64,000 bases of DNA from Microcaldota archaeon (GTDB lineage Archaea > Micrarchaeota > Micrarchaeia > Norongarragalinales > SBBD01): positions 204,310 through 268,309 of the forward strand of contig JAHJQN010000003.1 of the NCBI GenBank assembly GCA_018819225.1, given 5' to 3'. A program made the position numbers and the translations under genes. Position 1 is the first letter of the stretch; the number at the start of each line of letters is the position of its first letter. The notes below the pieces were generated by a model. It was not told where the DNA came from. It was given only the letters and a program-made list of their open reading frames with translations, and did not search any database. Below, piece by piece: positions 15,839 to 23,948 of the stretch.

Positions 15839-16354
15839 TCATTTCGAAAATTTCCGGTCCAGTTTTTCGAGTTTGGGCGCGATGACCAAGCGACAATACG
15901 GTGCATCGGGATTCCGATCGTAATACCGCTCATGCTTTTGCTCCGCAGGATAAAAACGATCCAAACGCCTGATTTCCGTCACAACGGCGTGCGCATGCTC
16001 AACCGCTTTTTTCCGCACGAAGAATTGCACGCGATCCATCTGGGCATCCGATGTGCACAAAATAATGGAACGGTATTGCGTGCCCACATCGTTTCCCTGG
16101 CGGTTTAACGTCGTGGGATCGTGAACGGAAAAAAAGATCGTCAACAGTTGTTCCAACGAAACCGTCGAAGAATCGAATTCGAGTTGAACGACTTCCGCGT
16201 GACCCGTTTCCCCCGAGCACACCGTTTCATAGGTCGGGTGAATCGCATGACCGCCCGCATAACCCGGTAGGACGCTCTTGACGCCGTTCACGCGCGCGAA
16301 CACCGCCTCCGTGCACCAGAAACAGCCTCCACCCAACACAAGGGTATCCATCAT
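15839..16354 (-). CDS. msrA: Peptide methionine-S-sulfoxide reductase MsrA
   Basis: Reduces the S-epimer of methionine sulfoxide in proteins. The active-site GCFWC lies at residues 10-14 (catalytic first Cys), followed by AVFARVNGVKSVLPGYAGG, CSGETGHAEVVQLEFD and NDVGTQYRSII, all family hallmarks. 171 aa, full length for MsrA without MsrB. No signal peptide is seen, so it should act in the cytoplasm. A TATA-like GTTTAATG at 16375-16382 fits a leaderless start at 16354 (or the adjacent ATG at 16351). It is upstream of, and codirectional with, the cytochrome b5 lipoprotein, but a 78-bp gap with its own Shine-Dalgarno separates them. Confidence 0.93.
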   Translation of the reverse strand: MMDTLVLGGGCFWCTEAVFARVNGVKSVLPGYAGGHAIHPTYETVCSGETGHAEVVQLEFDSSTVSLEQLLTIFFSVHDPTTLNRQGNDVGTQYRSIILCTSDAQMDRVQFFVRKKAVEHAHAVVTEIRRLDRFYPAEQKHERYYDRNPDAPYCRLVIAPKLEKLDRKFSK

Positions 16355-16508
16355 ACCAGAACGGGATTACCGCCATTAAACGCTTTGGTTGAATATCCGA
16401 CCAAAGAAACACGAATATTATCAGCCCGTCCGTCACTCCTCACAGCCGAAGCTCGGTAACAAAGGACTCATCATCTAATGAATAGATGCACGCCCAACAT
16501 TAAAAGAG

Positions 16509-16850
16509 TTACCCGAACCCGGCTTTCAACCAAACGAGCAACGCGTACGCATCCAATTCCGCGGAAGCCAGTACCGCAATAAACAGGAAGGCGAGAAGAG
16601 CGGCCAACACGGTTTTCTGAAAAACACCCACCTTCAAATCCCGCACGTAGGCCCGGTCACCCACCCGCTGTCGATGAACGAAGTATAACCCGAGAACCAC
16701 GGTGGAACATACGACGTACCATTCCAGCCCAGTACGCGCACTCCCCTCGAATAACGACGGGACCCCGAAAAACAAGGTCACCGCAAACAGGGACAGCGCG
16801 TAATACGGGCGCCGAACAAAATCCTGAAACGGTTCGCTGAAACTGGCCAT
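16509..16850 (-). CDS. Hypothetical membrane protein, 113 aa
   Basis: Three membrane helices are predicted (YYALSLFAVTLFFGVPSLF, WYVVCSTVVLGLYFV, TVLAALLAFLFIAVLAS), with a basic loop HRQRVGDRAYVRDLK in between. The ATG at 16850 is chosen over the longer open frame because an AATAAAAG/CTTTTATT box near 16872-16880 places initiation about 24 nt upstream, and the extension would overlap the divergent gene. Family not recognised. Confidence 0.6.
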   Translation of the reverse strand: MASFSEPFQDFVRRPYYALSLFAVTLFFGVPSLFEGSARTGLEWYVVCSTVVLGLYFVHRQRVGDRAYVRDLKVGVFQKTVLAALLAFLFIAVLASAELDAYALLVWLKAGFG

Positions 16851-16916
16851 TGAACCCCAGAAGGACGTAAATGAATAAAAGCGTTCGGAATCAACATACG
16901 GGCATAGGGCTGTTTC

Positions 16917-18002
16917 ATGATCGTCAAAAGGAAAATGGCGGAAGTCGGTTACCGCGTGTGGTCCGCTGCAGGCATAGAAAACGGTTTGAAGCACGCCGAT
17001 AAGCTGCAACGACGAGGCGGAGGAGCGATCCTCAATATCCTCGGCGAACACCATCACTCTGAAAAGGCGGTCGAGCGGGATATTCAATCCTATTACGATT
17101 TAATCGATCGCATTGCGGAACATCGTGTCAAAACGGGCAGACAATGGGCTCGGTCCAATGCGCGCATTTCCATCAAACCCACGCAATTCGGATTTCACTC
17201 AATAGCTCCAGAAGGAGGTCGCAGTAAGTTCACCATGGAAAACCTGTGGGCCATCATTAATTACGCCACCAAAAACGGAATCAAAGTCGAAATGGATATT
17301 GAAGATTCCTCTTCCCATAATTTCACGATTCGGGCCTATCGAGAATTTGCACGACGGTTAAATGTGGGAGGAAGAAATGGGATGTTGGCACTCGCCTTAC
17401 AAGCCAACTATCCAAGAAACCACGCCTTAGGCTTGATGCGCCGTGTTCTCTCATTAGCTGAAAATCAGAAAATTCCGGTGGGCCTCCGGTTATGTAAAGG
17501 GATATATCAACCCCCGAACGACCCGAACGCTCTCTCGGAGCAAACGCATTTGGCATCCATCCTGCAAAATTACCGCAGCATGGTGGTCTTATCTCACAAC
17601 TTTCAAGTTCAACATCCGGGATTGCTGAAAATCGCCATGGCTTCGCATCGGGACGATATGCATGACCTAGCGGATACGCTCGTCAAAGATCACGAAACCC
17701 AGATGCTGAAAGGGATTCGTGGGCCCTTCAAACGCATGCTCGCCCGAGAAGGAAAAGGCATTTGGGAGTATACGCCCATTGCCATTTCCTCCACGGAAAA
17801 AACGAAAAAACCCCGAAACATATTCAAGCGCGTGGGACGGTCGTGGCGCATTGAACGCGAACGACAACAATCCGCAGGCGCTTATGCCGAACGCCGCTTC
17901 GGAAAAGCCATGAAATTGCTCTGGCGAACAGGAACGGACTATGTGACGCCCAAGTATTTTCCGCCTATCCGGATAGGAAAAAAGCGTTCGCGCGAAGAGT
18001 AA
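16917..18002 (+). CDS. Proline dehydrogenase (PRODH) family protein
   Basis: A TIM-barrel flavoprotein resembling bacterial proline dehydrogenase, which oxidises proline to pyrroline-5-carboxylate with FAD. Family landmarks appear in order: ILGEHHHSEKAVERDI (about 40-55), ARISIKPTQFG (about 83-93), VEMDIEDSSSHNFTIRAYREF (about 125), LALALQANYPRNH (about 158) and VGLRLCKGIYQPP (about 190-202, matching the family VRLVKGAY). The C-terminal ~90 residues are basic and family-atypical. A partner P5C dehydrogenase is not visible, so the true substrate is open. Endonuclease III follows 34 nt later. Confidence 0.75.
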   Translation: MIVKRKMAEVGYRVWSAAGIENGLKHADKLQRRGGGAILNILGEHHHSEKAVERDIQSYYDLIDRIAEHRVKTGRQWARSNARISIKPTQFGFHSIAPEGGRSKFTMENLWAIINYATKNGIKVEMDIEDSSSHNFTIRAYREFARRLNVGGRNGMLALALQANYPRNHALGLMRRVLSLAENQKIPVGLRLCKGIYQPPNDPNALSEQTHLASILQNYRSMVVLSHNFQVQHPGLLKIAMASHRDDMHDLADTLVKDHETQMLKGIRGPFKRMLAREGKGIWEYTPIAISSTEKTKKPRNIFKRVGRSWRIERERQQSAGAYAERRFGKAMKLLWRTGTDYVTPKYFPPIRIGKKRSREE

Positions 18003-18036
18003 AAAGGAGGAGACTACCTTAAACGAGACGATACGA

Positions 18037-18684
18037 ATGAATGCGAAACAAAAAGCGCGAGCCATTATCCAACGCCTGCGCTCACGATATCCCGAAGCCA
18101 TGACGGGACTCGATTACGGAACTCCGATTCAACTACTGATTTCAACGATCTTGAGCGCGCAATGCACGGATGCACGCGTGAATCACGTCACGCCAAAATT
18201 GTTCAAAAAATTCAAGAACGCTTCCGACTTTGCTCGAGCGAATCGCATCGAACTGGAACAGCGGATTCGAAGCACGGGCTATTACCACGCGAAAGCCCGA
18301 CACATTCAACGGGCGAGCCGGATGATCATTGAACGGTTTAACGGAAAGGTTCCGAAAACCATGGAAGAGCTGGTGCAGCTTCCCGGCGTCGGAAGAAAAA
18401 CCGCGAACATCGTACTCGGAAATGCGTTCGGGATCTTAGACGGTATCCCCGTGGATACGCATGTCCAACGCGTGTCGAAACGACTGGGATTAACGCATCA
18501 CAAGGATCCAGCAAAGATTGAGCGCGATTTGATGAAACTCGTTCGAAAAAGCGAACGCCTGCTTATTTCCGACCTCTTGATTTTTCACGGACGCGCCATC
18601 TGCAACGCCAGAAAACCGCACTGCAGTCAGTGTACGATAAGAACCTGGTGCTCTTCAGCCGGAACCGTTCCGGGAAATTGGTGA
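18037..18684 (+). CDS. nth: Endonuclease III, DNA glycosylase/AP lyase
   Basis: Removes oxidised pyrimidines and nicks abasic sites. The helix-hairpin-helix LPGVGRKTANIVLGNAFG lies at about residues 112-129 with the catalytic Lys in it (GVGRKTA), and the catalytic Asp is in GIPVDTHVQR (about 138). Four Cys in the spacing C-x6-C-x2-C-x5-C near the C-terminus (CNARKPHCSQCTIRTWC) bind the 4Fe-4S cluster. 215 aa, normal length. Probably co-transcribed with the PRODH-like gene. Confidence 0.95.
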   Translation: MNAKQKARAIIQRLRSRYPEAMTGLDYGTPIQLLISTILSAQCTDARVNHVTPKLFKKFKNASDFARANRIELEQRIRSTGYYHAKARHIQRASRMIIERFNGKVPKTMEELVQLPGVGRKTANIVLGNAFGILDGIPVDTHVQRVSKRLGLTHHKDPAKIERDLMKLVRKSERLLISDLLIFHGRAICNARKPHCSQCTIRTWCSSAGTVPGNW

Positions 18685-18747
18685 GCGAGCAAGCATTTTA
18701 TTAAAAAGAGAGCCATGCCATAATTAGATCAGAGAGGTTGAAACCGA

Positions 18748-20229
18748 TTGGTCCAGCGAATCCTTAAACACGTAGCGGACGTGATATTATTCGTAGGCGT
18801 CGCGTTGCTGGTTCCCGCTCTTTTCGCGTATTCCCAAGGAGAATCCATGTTCCTCCCTCTGCTCCTTCTCGCGTTCCTCATGATTCTTCCGGGCCTTCCG
18901 AGGCTCATGAGCAACTTCGGGCAATTCGCGCGAGAAACGGCCACGGGATGGTGGCACCGCCTTCAAGGAAAACCCGTGGAAGGCCGTCCTTGGAACTTCG
19001 CCGTATCGCTTCTCACGCTTCAATTCATTAAAGCCAAACAAGCCGAACGCTTGAGCCGCTCGGAAGCGCTCGTGATTGCCTCACTCGCCTGGCTCATTAT
19101 ACCCCTCGTCGGCACGATCCCCTACATGGCGGCAGGATTTCAAATGGAGAACGCATTATTCGAAAGCGTTTCCGGATGGACCTCGACGGGTTTAACGACG
19201 ATCGCATCCCCCGAAACCCTTCCATTGAGCTTGATTTTCTTCCGCAGCTTCACGCAATGGGTCGGCGGAGTCGGAATCATCATTTTCGCGCTCATCGTTA
19301 TCAAGGCGCCGGCCGCCAGCGAGTTACTGAAAGCCGAGGGACGGGAAGGAATCGATGTCGGCATTCGGAACACGGTGAACAAAATCTGGCTCATTTACTT
19401 CACGCTCACGATCTTGGGCGCGTTATTCCTATGGTTTTCAGGCCTCACCGTTTTTCAAGCGATCAATATGGCCATGGCCGCCATCGCCACCGGTGGTTTC
19501 CTTCCATCGCACAGTCTGGCGTTTACGGTATTTCAGAAAATCATCATGATCCTCATCATGATGGCCGGGGCCACGAGCTTCGCACTGCATTCCGAGTTCT
19601 TTCAAGGACGGTTCCAAAAAATGGTTCACAACACGGAATTCAAAGTCTTGCTGATGGCGATTCCGTTGTTCGCCGTTATCATGTACTTGCTCGGCGACCC
19701 GTTAGATAATGCGTTCTTCAACGTGACCGCGGCAATTTCAACGGCTGGATTCACCGTCGAGAACTTGGGCGGGCTATCCGATTTCTCAAAGTACATGTTG
19801 TTGCTGCTCATGGTTTCGGGTGCGAGTTCGGGATCAACGGTTGGAGGCGTCAAACTATGGCGCATGGCCACCATCCTTAAAAGTCTTCGAGCGAAAATTC
19901 GCAGCTTTTTCCTACCGCACGGGACGGTGCAGGTCATCAAAGTCAACGGAAAGCCCGTCAGTCAAGACCAAGTGGTGGAAAGTGGAAGCTTTATATTTCT
20001 GTACTCGCTGTTGCTCCTTTCGGTCGCCGCCGTATTCATGGCATTAGGCCTGCCGAGCATGGACGCGTTCTTCACCGTCGCCTCCGCTCTCGGAAACGTG
20101 GGCTTGACGACCGTGAGCATGGCCTCGCTTCCCCTCGTCGGAAAAGCCGGGTTGATGATCGTCATGTATTTGGGGCGCATTGAAATTCTGCCCAGTTTAG
20201 TTTTGTTGAAGTACCTCAGGGGTGGTTGA
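18748..20229 (+). CDS. trkH: Trk-type potassium transporter, membrane subunit
   Basis: TrkH/KtrB-family K+ channel-like subunit, 493 aa, about ten membrane helices arranged as four M1-P-M2 repeats. Filter-like segments are visible: SGWTSTGLTTI, AIATGGFLPSHS, AISTAGFTVENLGG and ASALGNVGLTTVS, each with the conserved filter Gly. The start is TTG at 18748, with AGAGAGG (18731-18737) as the Shine-Dalgarno element. Its stop lies 1 nt before the TTG start of the regulatory TrkA subunit, so the two are made together. Confidence 0.93.
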   Translation: MVQRILKHVADVILFVGVALLVPALFAYSQGESMFLPLLLLAFLMILPGLPRLMSNFGQFARETATGWWHRLQGKPVEGRPWNFAVSLLTLQFIKAKQAERLSRSEALVIASLAWLIIPLVGTIPYMAAGFQMENALFESVSGWTSTGLTTIASPETLPLSLIFFRSFTQWVGGVGIIIFALIVIKAPAASELLKAEGREGIDVGIRNTVNKIWLIYFTLTILGALFLWFSGLTVFQAINMAMAAIATGGFLPSHSLAFTVFQKIIMILIMMAGATSFALHSEFFQGRFQKMVHNTEFKVLLMAIPLFAVIMYLLGDPLDNAFFNVTAAISTAGFTVENLGGLSDFSKYMLLLLMVSGASSGSTVGGVKLWRMATILKSLRAKIRSFFLPHGTVQVIKVNGKPVSQDQVVESGSFIFLYSLLLLSVAAVFMALGLPSMDAFFTVASALGNVGLTTVSMASLPLVGKAGLMIVMYLGRIEILPSLVLLKYLRGG

Positions 20230-20230
20230 A

Positions 20231-20857
20231 TTGAACGTCGTCATCTTCGGAGCCGGTAAAGTCGGATTGACCTTGCTCCAATTACTCGAAAACTCGGATC
20301 ACGGAATCACGATCGTGGACAAAAACAAGGAGGTCTGCGATCTCATTGCCAGCGAAAGCCGCGCCGTCGTCGTCCACGGGGATTGCACGGATCCGGAATT
20401 GCTGGATAGCTTGAAACTCGAGGGAATGGATTTCGTGGTGGGCGTGAGCGGAGAAGAAGAAGTGAATTTCCTGGCCGCCATTTATGCGAAGCAAGCAGGT
20501 GCCCGCCACATCATCGCGCGAAGCAACAGTCGACAGCATTCCGCGATTCTGCAAAAACTGGGAATCGATGCCATGATTCCGGAAATCACGCTCGCCAGAG
20601 ATCTCGCCAATCAAATTGTTAACCCCACGATCTTTGCCATGCTGAACCCCGGAGAAAGCAACGTGGAGTTATTCGAAATACAAATTACCAAAAAGCAGGA
20701 CGGAGAGAAGGTGCACGAAGCCGTCAAACATCCCGGCGTGTCCATTCTCGCGTTGTTCGACGGAAAGAAGTTCTCGCTTCCCAAGCCCACGGATCGTTTG
20801 AAAGCGGGAACGATCGCCATCGTGGTGAGCACGAGTGGCAAGCGATCGCTCGAATAA
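20231..20857 (+). CDS. trkA: Trk potassium system NAD-binding regulatory subunit
   Basis: Single RCK unit, about 208 aa. The Rossmann domain starts at once with NVVIFGAGKVGLTLLQLL (G-x-G-x-x-G), followed by the acidic strand end TIVDKNKE and VVHGDCTDPELL. A TrkA_C domain occupies residues ~135-208 (VELFEIQITKKQDGEKVHEAVKHPGVSILALFDGKKF...LKAGTIAIVVS). It gates the TrkH subunit in response to NAD(H)/ATP. The TTG at 20231 is preferred over GTG at 20222 because GGGGTGG (20219-20225) sits at the right distance only for the TTG. Confidence 0.9.
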   Translation: MNVVIFGAGKVGLTLLQLLENSDHGITIVDKNKEVCDLIASESRAVVVHGDCTDPELLDSLKLEGMDFVVGVSGEEEVNFLAAIYAKQAGARHIIARSNSRQHSAILQKLGIDAMIPEITLARDLANQIVNPTIFAMLNPGESNVELFEIQITKKQDGEKVHEAVKHPGVSILALFDGKKFSLPKPTDRLKAGTIAIVVSTSGKRSLE

Positions 20858-20880
20858 ATGGCGCCGAGTTGTACGCAATG

Positions 20881-20930
20881 TTTATATAGATTACGCACTC
20901 ATGTAATTACTCACTCATTATTTTAGAGTG
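20881..20930 (+). promoter_or_regulatory. Proteasome beta promoter with inverted repeat at the start site
   Basis: TTTATATA at 20881-20888 predicts initiation near 20912. Exactly there begins CACTC-N9-GAGTG (20912-20930). The same arrangement, CACTC-N11-GAGTG placed about 28 nt after the TATA box, occurs before the 49-aa gene at 23700. The pair could be an operator over the start site or an mRNA 5' hairpin. Confidence 0.55.
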
Positions 20931-20969
20931 CTACTCACCCGATTCATATTCTTCACGAGGGAGGCACAG

Positions 20970-21587
20970 ATGGATGAAAAAAAATTCATGAAAGGGACGA
21001 CTACGGTCGGGATTATCTACCCGCACGGCGTCGTGATCGCAGCCGATAAGCGTGCGACCATGGGCTCGTTTATCGCTTCCAAAGAAGTGGAAAAGATTTT
21101 TCAAATCGACTCCGCGGCCGCCATGACCATCGCCGGAGGGGTCGGCGACGCGCAAAACCTCGTGCGATTGATGCGCGCGGAACTGGACTTGTACAAATAT
21201 TCGAACGGTCAATCCATGCCGATTCTCGGCGCGGCTACCCTGTTGGCCAACATTCTTCAAGGCAACAAATATTTCCCGTACCTCGTTCAGCTCATCGTCG
21301 CCGGCGTGGATGAAAAACCGCGCTTGTTTGATTTGGACCCCATGGGCGGATTGCTCGAGGAACGGTATACGTCCACGGGCTCGGGAAGCATCGTAGCGTA
21401 CGGCATTCTGGACGAACACTTCCGAGATGACTTGAGTGAGGAACACGCCGTTCGCCTGGCCGTTCAAGCCGTGAAGGCGGCCATGAAGCGCGATAACGCC
21501 ACGGGGGAAGGCGTCGATATCATGGTCATCACGAAAGGCAATGTCGAGAGGCTGTCGCCGGAACGCATGCAGACGTTGCTCAAATGA
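20970..21587 (+). CDS. psmB: 20S proteasome beta subunit
   Basis: Threonine protease of the archaeal proteasome core. A short propeptide MDEKKFMKG precedes the catalytic Thr (TTTVGIIYPHGVVIAADKRAT); the catalytic triad Thr1, Asp17 and Lys33 are in place (ADKR for Asp/Lys). GSGSIVAYGILDEHF and RDNATGEGVDIMVI are family blocks. The ATG at 20970 is chosen because GGGAGG lies just upstream and the propeptide has normal length; an in-frame start at 20928 would add an unlikely extension. The alpha subunit is not in the window. The leader of ~58 nt contains an inverted repeat. Confidence 0.95.
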   Translation: MDEKKFMKGTTTVGIIYPHGVVIAADKRATMGSFIASKEVEKIFQIDSAAAMTIAGGVGDAQNLVRLMRAELDLYKYSNGQSMPILGAATLLANILQGNKYFPYLVQLIVAGVDEKPRLFDLDPMGGLLEERYTSTGSGSIVAYGILDEHFRDDLSEEHAVRLAVQAVKAAMKRDNATGEGVDIMVITKGNVERLSPERMQTLLK

Positions 21588-21686
21588 GCTTACGCGCAAA
21601 CCGCACCTTTTCTTCGAAGAACTCGGAAAGCGTTTCATTGGTTATTGCACTTCGCCGCATCAAATGGAATCACTCGAGGTTTCGGC

Positions 21687-23585
21687 ATGGCATCGAACAA
21701 TCACATCAAGGAACTGCAAACCAAAGTACTGGAAGTCTTGCCCAAAGAATGCGAGCTCACTAAAATCGAGATGGAAGGACCGCAAATCGTGTTGTATCTG
21801 AAGAACATGCAGGCGTTCACGAGCGACGAAAACTTGATCACGCGCATTGCGTCCCACATTCGGAAAAAAATTTTGTTGCGAAGCGATAGTTCGGTGCTCA
21901 TGCCTCCGGAGAAGGCCGAGGAGCGCATTCGACAAATCGTTCCAGACGATGCCGGTATTAAGGAAGTGAAATTCGATCCCGTGTTCAATGAAGTCGTGAT
22001 TGAAGCGCACAAACCCGGCGTGGTGATCGGAAAGAACGGCCTCGTGCTGAAAAACGTTATTTTGGAAACCGCGTGGAGTCCGCGCGTATTGCGTTCTCCG
22101 ACCTCGCCGTCGGAAGTGATTACCGCCATTCGCAACGCATTGATCAAAAACTCGAGCACGCGAAAGAAGTTCTTGAATACGCTGGGCAAGAAGATGCTGC
22201 AGGAGGAGAAATCGACGGACTGGGTCAAGATTACCGCGCTGGGAGCGGCCCGCGAAGTCGGACGCAGTTGTTTCCTGCTTCAAACCAACAATAGCAACGT
22301 GATGCTCGACTGCGGCTTGAACGTGGACACGTCGGAACCCACGCGGGCCTATCCCTACCTGAATGCCATGGGACTCGCCCTCGAGAAAATCGATGCCGTG
22401 ATCATTACGCACGCGCACTTGGATCACTCCGGCTTCCTCCCTTACTTGTACGCGTACGGGTACGAAGGACCCACGTATTGCACGCCCCCCACGCGAGACC
22501 TCATGGTGCTCTTGCAGCAAGACTGCATTAACGTGATGACATCGGAAGGCAATACGCCCCCGTACACGGAAAAGGACGTCAAGAATATGTTGAACCACGT
22601 CATCGTTCGCAAATACGGTGAAGTGACCGACATCACACCCAAAATTCGCTTTACGTTCCATAACGCCGGCCACATTCTCGGAAGCGCTATGGCGCATTTG
22701 CATATCGGCGAAGGCATGCACAATCTCGTGTACACGGGCGATCACAAGTTCGGGCGAACGAATTTGTTCGACCAGGCAGACGTCCGGTTCCCGCGCGTGG
22801 ATACCGTCATTACCGAATGCACGTACGGGGCGCCGCAAGACATGCGTCCGCGCATCGACGAAAGCGAGCGGCAACTCATGTCCGTGATTCACGAAACCAT
22901 TCAACGGGGGGGCAAAGTATTGATTCCCGTGCTCGCGGTCGGCCGCGCGCAAGAAATCATGCTCATCCTCGAGAAGTACCTCCGGAACGAAAACATACCC
23001 GTATACATTGACGGCATGTGCCGAGAAGCCAGCGCCATTCACACCGTATACCCCGAGTACATGCACCGCAACGTTCAGCGACGCATATTGCAAAACGATT
23101 CCCCGTTCGACAAACCACTGTTCAAGAGCGCAATCGGTATGGACCGAAAAGCCATCGTGGACAGCGAACAACCCTGCGTGATTCTCGCCACGTCCGGCAT
23201 GCTCACCGGCGGGCCCTCCGTCGAATTCCTGAAACTCATGTCCGCCAATGAAAAGAATTCCATGATCTTCGTCGGATACCAAGGCGTGATGACGCTCGGT
23301 AGAAAAATCCAAAACGGAAATTTGGAAGTACCGATTCTCAACGATAAAAACAAGTTGGACTCGCTGAAAATCAACCTGCAAGTGAGAACCGTCGAAGGAT
23401 TCAGCGGCCACTCCGACCGCATGCAGCTCTTGAACTTCTTGCGCGCCATCAAACCGCGCCCTTCCAGCGTTTTCATGGTGCACGGTGAAGAATCCAAGTG
23501 CGAAAACATGACACGCACCGTCGGCCGCATGCTCCACGTCGATGCCCGCGCCCCGATGAACCTCGACAGCATCCGCCTCAAGTGA
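21687..23585 (+). CDS. fttA: aCPSF1/FttA, KH-MBL-beta-CASP ribonuclease and termination factor
   Basis: Archaeal homologue of CPSF73 that cleaves nascent RNA and releases RNA polymerase. Residues 1-145 hold two KH-type domains (including VVIGKNGLVLKNVILETAW). The metallo-beta-lactamase domain follows: GAAREVGRSCFLLQT, HAHLDHSG (near 240; catalytic HxHxDH), NAGHILGSAM and TGDHKFGRTNLF; the beta-CASP domain includes ECTYG, IPVLAVGRAQEIMLIL, SGMLTGGPSVEF and the C-terminal FSGHSD and VHGE motifs. Full length. The ATG at 21687 has an upstream GAGGT; codons upstream do not match the family. It follows psmB in the same orientation. Confidence 0.95.
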   Translation: MASNNHIKELQTKVLEVLPKECELTKIEMEGPQIVLYLKNMQAFTSDENLITRIASHIRKKILLRSDSSVLMPPEKAEERIRQIVPDDAGIKEVKFDPVFNEVVIEAHKPGVVIGKNGLVLKNVILETAWSPRVLRSPTSPSEVITAIRNALIKNSSTRKKFLNTLGKKMLQEEKSTDWVKITALGAAREVGRSCFLLQTNNSNVMLDCGLNVDTSEPTRAYPYLNAMGLALEKIDAVIITHAHLDHSGFLPYLYAYGYEGPTYCTPPTRDLMVLLQQDCINVMTSEGNTPPYTEKDVKNMLNHVIVRKYGEVTDITPKIRFTFHNAGHILGSAMAHLHIGEGMHNLVYTGDHKFGRTNLFDQADVRFPRVDTVITECTYGAPQDMRPRIDESERQLMSVIHETIQRGGKVLIPVLAVGRAQEIMLILEKYLRNENIPVYIDGMCREASAIHTVYPEYMHRNVQRRILQNDSPFDKPLFKSAIGMDRKAIVDSEQPCVILATSGMLTGGPSVEFLKLMSANEKNSMIFVGYQGVMTLGRKIQNGNLEVPILNDKNKLDSLKINLQVRTVEGFSGHSDRMQLLNFLRAIKPRPSSVFMVHGEESKCENMTRTVGRMLHVDARAPMNLDSIRLK

Positions 23586-23632
23586 CGGGATTTTTACGAG
23601 GGAAAAACCGTTTTCTCCCTCGGAGGAAAACA

Positions 23633-23682
23633 TTTATTAAGACCCGTTGCGTCCTTAGCTCACTCGTTTTTTTAATGAGTGA
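23633..23682 (+). promoter_or_regulatory. Promoter of the 49-aa gene with inverted repeat at the start site
   Basis: TTTATTAA at 23633-23640 predicts initiation near 23664. TCACTC (23660-23665) and GAGTGA (23677-23682) form an inverted repeat of 6-bp arms with an 11-nt spacer, matching the CACTC...GAGTG element of the psmB promoter. Confidence 0.5.
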
Positions 23683-23699
23683 AAAAGAGGTGTTTTTTG

Positions 23700-23849
23700 A
23701 TGGTGAGAAAGCCTTTTGGAGGGAAAAAAATCTCGTTCAAAGGTCAGAAAAAGACCTTGGAACAAGTCTTCGGTTCTGCCGGAGTAACGCCGAGTCTGAT
23801 GACGAAGAAATTGTGGCAACACATTAAGCGCTTCCGCTTGATGAAATAA
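23700..23849 (+). CDS. Basic 49-aa protein, possibly SWIB-like
   Basis: This short gene runs from ATG 23700 to TAA 23847-23849. An AGAGGTG Shine-Dalgarno element ends 7 nt before the ATG, a TATA box lies further upstream and a hairpin terminator follows directly, so it has a complete transcription unit. The product is basic, and its last third (TPSLMTKKLWQHIKRFRLMK) resembles the helix of SWIB/MDM2 domains (consensus like TKKLWDYIKKHNLQ), a fold also found in small archaeal proteins. A DNA/chromatin-associated role is inference; it could be a small ribosome-associated protein instead. Confidence 0.6.
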   Translation: MVRKPFGGKKISFKGQKKTLEQVFGSAGVTPSLMTKKLWQHIKRFRLMK

Positions 23850-23864
23850 GTTCGGTGGGTTGAT

Positions 23865-23900
23865 CACGCGGGCCACAATCCGCGTGAATCTTTCTTTTTT
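23865..23900 (+). terminator. Hairpin and T-tract terminator
   Basis: CACGCGG (23865-23871) and CCGCGTG (23880-23886) form a perfect 7-bp stem with an 8-nt loop, followed by AATCTTTCTTTTTT. It closes the transcription unit of the 49-aa gene, 15 nt after its stop codon. Confidence 0.7.
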
Positions 23901-23948
23901 CTGCGTTTCAGAACATCATTTATTAACCCGTTCTGCTTGAAGATCTCC

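Noticed and set aside
21660..23633. 657-codon open frame opposite fttA
   Set aside because: Mirror of a high-GC third-position gene; composition is His/Val/Phe-biased, with no ribosome-binding site, and fttA is beyond doubt on the other strand.
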